Shown here: one piece after another, positions 7,105 through 12,781 of the stretch
How the letters are laid out: every line of letters begins with the position of its first letter
How positions within the stretch are numbered: the stretch's first letter is position 1
NCBI GenBank assembly: GCA_002392835.1
Contig: DGHX01000096.1
Coordinates: forward strand, 18,881-33,790
Source: Prevotella sp. UBA3837
GTDB taxonomy: Bacteria; Bacteroidota; Bacteroidia; Bacteroidales; Bacteroidaceae
Length of the DNA: 14,910 nt
Reading direction: 5' to 3'
Notes under the pieces: model-generated
What the model was told of the DNA's origin: nothing
Seen by the model: the letters and a program-made list of their open reading frames with translations, nothing else
Database searches by the model: none
Position numbers and translations under genes: made by a program

Positions 7105-9258
7105 ATGGCAGCAATTGGAAAAATCAGAAGCTGGGGACCATGGCTGGTAGGCATTATCGGCCTGGCATTGTTCGGCTTCATTGCGACAGACTTTACACGC
7201 TCGTGCGAGACCTCCAGCAATCAGGCTCGCCAGCAAGTAGGTGAGGTGATGGGCACGAAACTGTCCATCCAGGACTATCAGTCGAAGATTGAGGAACTGA
7301 AGAATGTGCTCAAGTTCCTCGGTCAGGACGGAAACGAAGACTTCCTCCGCGAGTATGCGTGGAGCGACTACGTGCGCAACGCCATCGTTCAGGCCGAGGC
7401 CAAGAAGCTGGGCCTGGGGGTCACCGAAGAAGAGAAGAAGAACGTGCTGCAGCAGGGCACACACCCCGTGCTGCGCAACCTGCCCCTGATGCGTGAGTTC
7501 TTCAACCAGCAGACTGGTCAGTTCGACTATAACAACGTGCAGCAGATCTACAACATGCTGCAGCAGCAGTCGCCCGACCAGTTCCAGGAGTTCGAACGCT
7601 ACTGGAAGACCGTCGAGAACATGCTCGGCGAGCAGCTCCTCATGGAGAAATACGTATCGCTGCTACAGGGCTGCATGCTCACCAACGAGGCTTCGGCCCA
7701 GATTGCTTTCGACGGTACCAACAACGACACGCAGATTCTGCTCGCCATGATGCCCTATACCAGCATCGACGAGAGCAGCATCACCATCGACGACAAGGAC
7801 CTCAAGGCCAAGTACGACGAGAAGAAGGAAATGTTCAAGTGGAACACCGAGACGCGCGACATCAGCTACGTGGTGTGCTACGTCACTCCGTCGGCTGCCG
7901 ACAGTGCCGCCCTGCGCGAGAACCTGGCCGAGGCTGCACAGCAGCTGAAGGCCGACAGCATGAGCGTGGCCGACATCGTGGGCTCGCACCACAGCACCAT
8001 CGCCTACCGCGAGGGAATGCCCTACAACGCCGACGGCCTGAAGCGCATATCGCAGCAGCTCTTCAACGCACTCGACACCATGGCCGAGAAGCAGGTCACC
8101 ACAACCATCATGCAGGGTAACAACATGATGGTGGCCCGCCTGAACCGCCGCTTTGTCGATGTCGACTCCATCAGCTTCCGCCTCATCGGCGTGCCCGGCA
8201 CCAGCATTGACGACATGCAGCAGCGTGCCGACAGCCTCATTGCCGTCATCAAGGGCGGACAGAGCGTTGACTCGGTGGCCAAGAACCTCGGACAGAATGT
8301 GCAGGAGCAGTGGCTCAGCGCCAATATGTACCAGGGCAGCGAGACCGTCGATCCCGACCTGCAGAGCCTCTACAACCTGCTTCATGGCTCAGCCGTGGGC
8401 GAGGCTAAGAAGCTCAACCTCGGCGGTGGCGTAGCCGTGTGCGTGGCAGGCGAGCGCCGCCAGCCCGTGAAGCTCTACGACGTGACCATCGTCAACAACG
8501 AGATTCGCTTCTCCACTGAGACCGAGGAGAACACCTACAACCGCTTCAGCCAGTTCGTCAGCGAGTGCAAGAGTGCTGCTGACTTCGAGAAGAACGCTCC
8601 CGCCAACAACTACATGGTCATGCAGCAGAGCCACCTGCTCAGCTCGGCCTATAACATCGGCCAGGGCCAGCAGCTCGAGAACACCCGCGACGCCGTGAAG
8701 TGGGTCTTCAACAGCGCCAACGAGGGCAGCATCAGCGAAATCTTCCGTAACAGCGCCGAGGGCCGCTTCCTGGCCGTCGCCGTGACGAAGATTCACCCCG
8801 TGGGCTATCTCGACCAGCAGAGCGTGACCGACTACCTGCGTGCCGAGGTGCTGAAGGACAAGCGTGCCGAGCTGCTCGTGCAGAAGCTGGCCGGTGCCAA
8901 GAACGTGGCCGAGGCCGTGGCTAAGGGCGCCGACTCGCTCACCATCAGCCGCATCAACTTCCCCCAGCGCGTCAACGTGCGTGGCCTGCAGGAGGCTGGA
9001 CTCAGCGGAGCCGTGGCTGCCACACCGGTCGGACAGAGCTCGAAGCAGGTGGTGAAGGGCACCAACGGCGTGTTCCTCTTCGACGTGGTGTCGCGTACAC
9101 AGCGTGAGGGAACCACCTTCGACCGTCGCTCGCAGGAGGGACAGCTCATGCGCAACCTGGTGAACGCCATCACTCCTTCGCAGTACAACCGCTATACCGG
9201 CATCTTCGACGTGCTCTACGACAAGGCAAAGGTCAGCGACAAGCGCTACCAGTTCTAA
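7105..9258 (+). CDS. ppiD: PpiD/SurA-type periplasmic folding factor
   Basis: This 717-residue protein starts with a short cytoplasmic segment and one membrane anchor (about residues 11-28, WGPWLVGIIGLALFGFIATD), then a SurA_N-type chaperone domain (about 40-235), as in PpiD. The family assists folding of exported proteins at the exit of the Sec channel. Two segments sit where parvulin domains are expected (about 252-350 and 353-449), with helices like DDMQQRADSLIAVIKGGQSVDSVAKNLGQN. The usual parvulin HILI and GGDLG motifs are not visible, so the isomerase site may be degenerate. The C-terminal third is another helical chaperone-like region. Length fits Bacteroidales PpiD homologues. It has its own promoter and closes the envelope gene run, ahead of a strong hairpin. 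Confidence 0.85.
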   Translation: MAAIGKIRSWGPWLVGIIGLALFGFIATDFTRSCETSSNQARQQVGEVMGTKLSIQDYQSKIEELKNVLKFLGQDGNEDFLREYAWSDYVRNAIVQAEAKKLGLGVTEEEKKNVLQQGTHPVLRNLPLMREFFNQQTGQFDYNNVQQIYNMLQQQSPDQFQEFERYWKTVENMLGEQLLMEKYVSLLQGCMLTNEASAQIAFDGTNNDTQILLAMMPYTSIDESSITIDDKDLKAKYDEKKEMFKWNTETRDISYVVCYVTPSAADSAALRENLAEAAQQLKADSMSVADIVGSHHSTIAYREGMPYNADGLKRISQQLFNALDTMAEKQVTTTIMQGNNMMVARLNRRFVDVDSISFRLIGVPGTSIDDMQQRADSLIAVIKGGQSVDSVAKNLGQNVQEQWLSANMYQGSETVDPDLQSLYNLLHGSAVGEAKKLNLGGGVAVCVAGERRQPVKLYDVTIVNNEIRFSTETEENTYNRFSQFVSECKSAADFEKNAPANNYMVMQQSHLLSSAYNIGQGQQLENTRDAVKWVFNSANEGSISEIFRNSAEGRFLAVAVTKIHPVGYLDQQSVTDYLRAEVLKDKRAELLVQKLAGAKNVAEAVAKGADSLTISRINFPQRVNVRGLQEAGLSGAVAATPVGQSSKQVVKGTNGVFLFDVVSRTQREGTTFDRRSQEGQLMRNLVNAITPSQYNRYTGIFDVLYDKAKVSDKRYQF

Positions 9259-9297
9259 TCTTGTCCTGCGCCACGTCCGCGTGGAAAGTACTTCTCA

Positions 9298-9333
9298 CCG
9301 AGGCCACCTCCTTTCACCAGGGGGTGGCCTCGG
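9298..9333 (+). terminator. Strong hairpin after the ppiD-like gene
   Basis: CCGAGGCCACC (9298-9308) pairs perfectly with GGTGGCCTCGG (9323-9333). Four further pairs (one G-U) extend the stem to 15 bp with a six-base loop. It lies 39 bp after the stop. There is no U run on either strand, so an intrinsic terminator is likely but not textbook; it may act in both directions or protect the 3' end. Confidence 0.6.
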
Positions 9334-9579
9334 TCGTATAGCATGTTTGGAGTGAGAGGGGATATAGTTGCCTTTCGTAATTTATAGAACATGCCTTAAG
9401 AGATCGCTTAGATATATGTCGTGTAGTGTGCTGAATATGGAATTGTGCGCACAAAGGTAACTGTTCTCGCCAGACGCTGCGGGCGTTTAACATGAAATTA
9501 ACCATAAGTGCAGGGATTTTAACATGAAGCCTTATTGCCATGACTGTTCAGTAAAAAGAGCAATTCAAGTTGTTTTGCT
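9334..9579. other. Intergenic stretch without a convincing gene
   Basis: No coding region is supported here. It contains an 11-nt direct repeat TTTAACATGAA (9486-9496 and 9518-9528) and a minus-strand TACCTTTG (9452-9459) resembling a -7 box but without a -33 element. If that box were active, the transcript would be about 150 nt and end at the 9298-9333 hairpin. A 75-codon minus-strand frame (9314-9541) has no family features. Confidence 0.4.
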
Positions 9580-9662
9580 AAAAAAGTGGGCCGCCTGTGA
9601 AAAAAAGTGGGCCACCTGTGAAAAAAAGTGGGCCGCCTGTGAAAAAAAGTGAGCCGCTTATG
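9580..9662 (+). repeat. 21-bp tandem repeat, four units
   Basis: Four head-to-tail units, each an A run followed by GTGGGCCGCCTGTG: 9580-9599 (six A), 9600-9620, 9621-9641 and 9642-9662 (seven A each). Unit 2 has one change and unit 4 has two. The 21-bp period is two helical turns, and spaced A-tracts in phase would bend the DNA. One frame reads as KKWAACE heptads but has no start codon. Confidence 0.93.
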
Positions 9663-9758
9663 AAAACACGAAGTCCTTTACGCGCGCGTGAGGATAAATA
9701 CGCTACACTCCCTACACCTAAACTCATTATCAGGAGTTTGCGGTTTATCCAGCTTTGC

Positions 9759-9794
9759 CAGTGACCCGCTTTTTTTTGTCCCAGGCCCTGGGAC
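9759..9794 (+). repeat. 36-nt direct repeat, copy 1, ending in a 17-nt palindrome
   Basis: The repeat begins CAGTGACCCGC, runs through eight T and ends in the palindrome GTCCCAGGCCCTGGGAC (9778-9794; 8-bp arms around one C). It is identical to copy 2, with starts 42 bp apart. Confidence 0.95.
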
Positions 9795-9800
9795 GAAATT

Positions 9801-9836
9801 CAGTGACCCGCTTTTTTTTGTCCCAGGCCCTGGGAC
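9801..9836 (+). repeat. 36-nt direct repeat, copy 2, ending in a 17-nt palindrome
   Basis: Identical over all 36 bases to copy 1, with the palindrome at 9820-9836. The 42-bp spacing is four helical turns, placing both palindromes on the same DNA face, as operator pairs often are. Confidence 0.95.
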
Positions 9837-10005
9837 AAAAATTTGTGCAGTGGTTTTTGCAGCCGCGAGCCGCCTGATGTCACTATATAGGTGTAGGGAG
9901 TGTTGCGTCTTTGTCCTCGCGCGCGCGTAAAGAGACAGCAGTTACCAGTTAGCCTCGCAATAGTTAAAAAAATGCAACGCACCGCCACTTTTCCCCCTTC
10001 TTCCT

Positions 10006-10035
10006 TTTGCATGTTCCAAATATTTAGTACCTTTG
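10006..10035 (+). promoter_or_regulatory. Promoter of tRNA-Pro
   Basis: TTTG (10006-10009), an 18-bp spacer and TACCTTTG (10028-10035) form a near-ideal Bacteroidota promoter. The start would be near 10042, about 14 nt before the mature tRNA. Confidence 0.85.
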
Positions 10036-10055
10036 CACCCGCAAAAAAAATTCGA

Positions 10056-10131
10056 CGAGGTGTAGCGCAGTTGGTAGCGTTCCTGGTTTGGGACCAGGAT
10101 GTCGCAGGTTCGAGTCCTGTCACCTCGACCA
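10056..10131 (+). tRNA. tRNA-Pro, anticodon TGG
   Basis: The acceptor stem CGAGGTG (10056-10062) pairs with CACCTCG (10121-10127), followed by discriminator A and an encoded CCA (10129-10131). The D-arm region includes GCGCAGTTGGTAGCG, the anticodon stem is CCTGG/CCAGG with loop TTTGGGA (anticodon TGG), and the T-arm is GCAGGTTCGAGTCCTGT. The gene carries its own promoter and terminator. Its 3' side is where the AT-rich island with the recombinase remnant begins, so it probably served as an integration site. Confidence 0.97.
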
Positions 10132-10134
10132 AAG

Positions 10135-10167
10135 GCGACAATCGGTTAATATCGGTTGTCGCTTTTT
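10135..10167 (+). terminator. Intrinsic terminator of tRNA-Pro
   Basis: GCGACAA (10135-10141) pairs with TTGTCGC (10156-10162), with a 14-nt loop region containing further partial pairing, and is followed by TTTTT (10163-10167). It starts four bases after the CCA. Confidence 0.85.
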
Positions 10168-10585
10168 CTATTCCATCCTTGCAACTGCTTGAAAACAAAC
10201 GAAATGTCTTAAACACCTCATTCTCTGTTTCGGTTCGATAATCATCTGTGTTCTTATCGAAGTAAATCCCGCTCGGAAACAGCAAATTTTGCAGTTTTTG
10301 CCTACTTGCGAAATCTCCATTTTTCCACAAAGTGCCTAAATTACAAGACATTGCGATGGCTTGGTCTATGAATTTCTGAAGGTTCGATAGATTTTTGTCG
10401 GCTTCTGTCAGTGCTTCTCGCTCTGCCACTTTCTTTGCGCCGGAGATTTTCTCGGCAAACTCCTTAATAACCACATAACCCATACGACTTGCATATTCTC
10501 GGAGGTCGTTTAACTGCCTGTCATAGTCTTGGCCGTTAGTGCTAACTCTTGCGTAAATCACTGCTGTTATATTCTTCTTTTCCAT
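10163..10585 (-). pseudogene. Internally deleted large serine recombinase
   Basis: From the ATG at 10583-10585, residues 1-62 are the start of a serine recombinase catalytic domain: VIYARVSTNGQDYDRQLNDL with catalytic Ser15, then KISGAKK and EREALT. The sequence then jumps to what looks like the C-terminal part of a large Bacteroidota recombinase: NLQKFIDQAIAMSCNLG, LQNLLFPSGIYFDK and YRTETENEVF (about 66-127). The rest of the catalytic domain, including the LSRLGR motif and active-site Arg residues, and the DNA-binding domains are missing, so it cannot recombine DNA. The junction is in frame near 10400. No proper stop is left: the frame reads on through the tRNA terminator and antisense of tRNA-Pro to 9800, as integrases ending at a tRNA attachment site often do. 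Limits given are those of recognisable homology. Confidence 0.82.
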
Positions 10586-10617
10586 TGTCTTGATATTTTA
10601 TGTTATCTTTTCAGTTG

Positions 10618-10644
10618 CAAATATACAACAAAAATCAATGTCAA
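10618..10644 (-). promoter_or_regulatory. Promoter of the recombinase remnant
   Basis: The minus strand has TTG (10642-10644), a 16-bp spacer and TATATTTG (10618-10625), about 33 bp before the ATG. The -7 box is good and the spacer is short. It diverges from the XRE promoter. Confidence 0.5.
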
Positions 10645-10686
10645 CCAAATTATTTAGATATTTTCTCTCATTTTTCTTTAAAATAA

Positions 10687-10716
10687 TTGATATTTCAAGT
10701 TATTTTCGTATCTTTG
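10687..10716 (+). promoter_or_regulatory. Promoter of the XRE regulator
   Basis: TTG (10687-10689), a 19-bp spacer and TATCTTTG (10709-10716) match the Bacteroidota consensus very well. The start would be near 10723, so the leader is about 13 nt. Confidence 0.8.
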
Positions 10717-10735
10717 CACCCCAAAAAGAATATAT

Positions 10736-11092
10736 ATGGAAAATAACTTGAGTCAATCAGTAAGAATGCTTTGCCGAAAGCAAGGTATCACTATGCGACA
10801 ATTAGCAGAAAAAATGCAAATTGCGCCGGAGAGTTTAAGCAGGGCAATTAACGGAAATCCTCAACTCTCCACCATTCAAAGCATAGCAAGCAATCTGAAT
10901 GTAAAGGTTGCCGACCTATTCAATATTTCTCTGGGCCAAAGCGACCTAACAGCTATTGTCGTTTGGAGAGGGGAAACACTGGTAACAGACGATATAAACT
11001 CACTCCTTGGATTTGTGGCCGAAATAAAAAGTACGCTGCAAAATGAAGATATTATGGAAAACGACATCAACGGACAATACCACGCAAAATAA
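10736..11092 (+). CDS. XRE-family helix-turn-helix regulator
   Basis: This 118-residue protein has an N-terminal Cro/C1-type helix-turn-helix domain (about residues 5-62): LSQSVRMLCRKQGITMRQLAEKMQIAPESLSRAINGNPQLSTIQSIASNLNVKVADLF has the spacing of helices 2 and 3 (ITMRQLAEKM then APESLSRAI). The C-terminal part contains a short strand-rich stretch AIVVWRGETLVT, as in many Bacteroidota XRE proteins, and a helical tail. It is a DNA-binding repressor type; its target is unknown, though the divergent recombinase promoter 50-100 bp away is a natural candidate. It lies in the AT-rich island, has an excellent promoter of its own and ends at a bidirectional terminator. Confidence 0.9.
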   Translation: MENNLSQSVRMLCRKQGITMRQLAEKMQIAPESLSRAINGNPQLSTIQSIASNLNVKVADLFNISLGQSDLTAIVVWRGETLVTDDINSLLGFVAEIKSTLQNEDIMENDINGQYHAK

Positions 11093-11120
11093 AAAGACCG
11101 ACTATTACTAATCGGTCTTT
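11093..11120. terminator. Bidirectional terminator between XRE and lipoprotein genes
   Basis: AAAGACCGA (11093-11101) and TCGGTCTTT (11112-11120) form a 9-bp stem with a 10-nt loop. Flanking A and T runs give a U tail on both strands, matching its place between convergent genes. Confidence 0.85.
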
Positions 11121-11123
11121 CTT

Positions 11124-11435
11124 CTATTTATGTCCAACATTTTCACGAACACCTTCTTGCATTCCTCGAAATAATTCTTTGGAAAATTCTTGGAAGATTC
11201 TATTGTCCTCGCTTGTTATTATTTCTCCGAAATATTCATTTTTAGCAGCTTCTTTTAGTTTCTCCCATCCATTGTTTTCATACATGTGAGTGCCAAATTC
11301 CAAGCCCCACTCATGACCTGTATTATATCCAATTTCAATTATTTCTTTTTCAGTCTTCCCATCGGGAGATTTCCATTTTGCTTTACAACTGCATAATGCA
11401 AACAACACGATTAGTATAAATGAAAGATTTTTCAT
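11124..11435 (-). CDS. Small lipoprotein of unknown function
   Basis: This 103-residue protein begins MKNLSFILIVLFALCSCKAK, a short signal peptide with a lipobox ending at C17 (LCSC), so it should be a lipoprotein. The mature part is about 86 residues, charged and mostly helical by composition, with no family that I recognise; GWEKLKEAAKNEYFGEII and IFQEFSKELFRGMQEGVREN look amphipathic. It follows the MORN-like lipoprotein gene by 34 bp on the same strand, with no promoter between them, so the two are probably one transcript. Sequence is AT-rich like the rest of the island. Confidence 0.75.
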   Translation of the reverse strand: MKNLSFILIVLFALCSCKAKWKSPDGKTEKEIIEIGYNTGHEWGLEFGTHMYENNGWEKLKEAAKNEYFGEIITSEDNRIFQEFSKELFRGMQEGVRENVGHK

Positions 11436-11469
11436 CGTTCGCCAATTTTTTGTACTTTATTGATGTGGA

Positions 11470-11952
11470 CTACATATCCCAAAATGTCTGAATTAGATTT
11501 TCTTTTTCCAATAATTCCATGTATTTTTCACACAACGGATTATCCCATGACTCACTATTTCTTATATGTTCTTTATACGACCCATTTTCATCATACAAAA
11601 CAACATCTGCGTTTTTGCCTGTCATGACTACTGCAACATTTCCATTATCATAATAGCCTATGAATGAAACAGGAAAGCCACTATAAACTTCTGTAGCTGC
11701 CGTCTTCCCGTCTTTAGACCATACTTTTCCTGAAAAAGGCTTACCTTTATAAAGAACGCTACAACCATGATGTGGCCATTCGCTGCCTTCTGGACCTTCT
11801 GCTCCATTGAGGATTTTTCCTTTTCCTGTGGCAATTTGAACATCGTTAATAGTGATTCTTTTTTCGTCTATGCCCTCTGTTCCATTCTCGCTTCCACATG
11901 ACGAAAAGCTAATTGCGGCTACTAATGCCATTAAAAACCATTTATTTTTCAT
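11470..11952 (-). CDS. Lipoprotein with MORN-like repeats
   Basis: The supported start is the ATG at 11950-11952, giving 160 residues: MKNKWFLMALVAAISFSSCG is a lipoprotein signal with C19. A 55-codon in-frame extension upstream has no signal-peptide or domain logic and is rejected. The mature protein contains strand-turn units such as LYKGKPFSGKVWSKDG (67-82) and FIGYYDNGNVAVVM (97-110), resembling the MORN_2/YwqK-type repeats found in many Bacteroidota lipoproteins, and ends in a helix EKYMELLEKENLIQTFW. The YwqK family is sometimes labelled an antitoxin, but no toxin partner is seen and no such role is claimed. It is probably co-transcribed with the small lipoprotein gene downstream. A candidate promoter lies about 320 bp upstream. 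Confidence 0.75.
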   Translation of the reverse strand: MKNKWFLMALVAAISFSSCGSENGTEGIDEKRITINDVQIATGKGKILNGAEGPEGSEWPHHGCSVLYKGKPFSGKVWSKDGKTAATEVYSGFPVSFIGYYDNGNVAVVMTGKNADVVLYDENGSYKEHIRNSESWDNPLCEKYMELLEKENLIQTFWDM

Positions 11953-12466
11953 ATTTGAAGGTTTGGGCATCTGTGACCCTGCGATGCTGGTTGTTATTAA
12001 AGTTAAGTAGGCATACAAGAAAAGCGGAGTCACCATTTGCCTATACTGCCTTGTGGGGCTTGGACTCCCTGAAATCACAGAATAGGAAAGTTTACTCCGC
12101 CTGGCAGTATATCGCATTAGATACGATTACACACCAAGAGAGCGTTTCCCACTTTCTGATGATTTCATTGGCAGTTGCCAACAGGTGAAGTGTCCAAGTT
12201 CACAAGTTCAGAAAAGCGAAAATGCGCTATCTAATATGTCTGTCAAAAGCCTATTACGGCAATATGACGATGCAAAGGTAATCAAAATTTCTGTAAGTCC
12301 ATCAAGTTACTGGTGTAAACTTGACTTTTGATGCTAATTTTCTTTATTTAGGACATCTCGAACTATCAAAACTGACTCAAATTAACCTTTTATGAAATTA
12401 ACGACCTTCTCAAAATCTCGTATAAAGTTCGATAAATCGTCAGCACTCCCGACCGCCTTCAATGAT
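11953..12466 (-). other. Non-coding stretch, possible long structured leader of the lipoprotein operon
   Basis: No gene is supported in this 514-bp stretch. On the minus strand it would be the leader of the lipoprotein operon if transcription starts at the TACCTTTG at 12273-12280. It holds two interleaved complementary pairs: GCGGAGT (12024-12030) with ACTCCGC (12094-12100), and ATACTGCC (12043-12050) with GGCAGTAT (12103-12110). It also has a tight hairpin TTGGCA/TGCCAA (12168-12181). The order a-b-a'-b' would be a pseudoknot. The part from 12281 to 12466 shows nothing clear. Confidence 0.4.
12273..12280 (-). promoter_or_regulatory. Candidate -7 box upstream of the lipoprotein operon
   Basis: The minus strand reads TACCTTTG followed by GCA, as in other promoters here. 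No well-placed -33 element is visible (a TTG lies 22 bp upstream), so this is a weak call. It implies a leader of roughly 310 nt. Confidence 0.35.
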
Positions 12467-12499
12467 AAAACCGCTGATTCATGCAGGATCAGCGGTTTT
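12467..12499. terminator. Intrinsic terminator, bidirectional in form
   Basis: AAAACCGCTGAT (12467-12478) pairs perfectly with ATCAGCGGTTTT (12488-12499): a 12-bp stem with a 9-nt loop, with A and T runs at the ends. On the minus strand it starts at the stop codon of the gene-tail remnant at 12499-12558, which identifies its original owner. Confidence 0.88.
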
Positions 12500-12558
12500 T
12501 AATGTCTCTTCACCCTGGCGAAGAGCAGCCCCAGCAGTACTGCAGTGCCAAGTGTCAA
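12499..12558 (-). pseudogene. C-terminal gene remnant (membrane anchor tail)
   Basis: Read on the minus strand, the codons before the TAA at 12499-12501 give LTLGTAVLLGLLFARVKRH, a hydrophobic segment with a basic end like the last membrane helix or anchor of an exported protein. An in-frame TAA at 12559-12561 closes it upstream, so only 19 residues remain. The perfect terminator immediately after it and GC-rich, third-position-biased codons argue that this is the end of a former gene rather than chance. I cannot name the family. Confidence 0.45.
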
Positions 12559-12651
12559 TTAGGTTGTTAGGTCGTGGGGGAGGACTTGCTTTTCATGCAG
12601 TAAAGTGCTGAAGCGGCACATGGTGGGACCGTAAGTTTTCTGCTGATTTCT

Positions 12652-12682
12652 TTTGCTGATTCAAAGAAAAGTATTACCTTTG
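12652..12682 (+). promoter_or_regulatory. Promoter of the flavin reductase-transporter operon
   Basis: TTTG (12652-12655), a 19-bp spacer and TACCTTTG (12675-12682) are a near-ideal Bacteroidota promoter. The start would be near 12689, leaving a leader of about 93 nt. Confidence 0.85.
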
Positions 12683-12692
12683 CGCCAACAAA

Positions 12693-12749
12693 GCCCGCAC
12701 GCATGAGGCATGATGCCCCGTCGTAGGCAGCGTATAGCGCCGTGTGGGC
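12693..12749 (+). promoter_or_regulatory. GC-rich structured leader before the flavin reductase gene
   Basis: GCCCGCACG (12693-12701) pairs with CGTGTGGGC (12741-12749) over nine positions (one G-U). An inner GGCA/TGCC hairpin with loop TGA (12708-12718) is also present. The unpaired A-rich tract before the ATG would serve translation. It does not show the conserved core of the FMN riboswitch, and I do not recognise another class. Confidence 0.4.
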
Positions 12750-12781
12750 CTGTCGGTTGAAAATAAAAAAGTATTAGCATC

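Larger units (their letters stand above)
9676..9932. repeat. 257-bp element bounded by 45-nt inverted repeats
   Basis: Bases 9676-9720 match the reverse complement of 9888-9932 at 41 of 45 positions, including CTTTACGCGCGCG at the outer ends and ACACTCCCTACACCTA at the inner ends. The enclosed 167 bp contains two 36-nt direct repeats with palindromes. No target-site duplication is obvious and no transposase is inside. It could be a MITE-like non-autonomous element, an invertible or formerly invertible segment, or a structured RNA/DNA element. Confidence 0.85.

Noticed and set aside
9314..9541. 75-codon minus-strand frame
   Set aside because: No domain, signal peptide or promoter at its start; it runs over the ppiD terminator hairpin.
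9580..9836. CRISPR array from the regular repeats
   Set aside because: The 21-bp units are contiguous with no spacers, the 36-nt repeats occur only twice with a 6-bp gap, and no cas gene is present.
9688..9930. 80-codon plus-strand frame with a repeated DPLFFVPGPGTK
   Set aside because: The repeat is simply the translation of the two 36-nt DNA repeats and the frame spans the inverted-repeat element; no start signal or family features.
9800..10162. Continuation of the recombinase frame through the tRNA region
   Set aside because: Residues 141 onward are translated from the tRNA terminator and the antisense of tRNA-Pro; the well-known GLEPATSWSQTRNATNCATPR-type text is a tRNA artefact, not protein.
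11470..11952. Toxin-antitoxin pair with the XRE regulator or small lipoprotein
   Set aside because: Family labels such as YwqK antitoxin are weak; both proteins carry lipoprotein signals and no toxin-like partner is visible.
11953..12117. N-terminal 55-codon extension of the MORN-like lipoprotein
   Set aside because: The extension precedes a clean lipoprotein signal (MKNKWFLMALVAAISFSSC), which must be N-terminal to work.
11913..12188. 91-codon plus-strand frame in the island leader region
   Set aside because: It starts inside the opposite lipoprotein gene and shows no family features; the region is better read as a non-coding leader.
12428..12455. Right attachment site as a copy of the tRNA-Pro 3' end
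   Set aside because: GTTCGA...GTC...GACC loosely resembles the tRNA 3' part, but there is no clean direct repeat; the right end remains unlocated.
12689..12781. FMN riboswitch before the flavin reductase gene
   Set aside because: The conserved FMN-riboswitch core and six-stem layout are not present, and the leader is too short.
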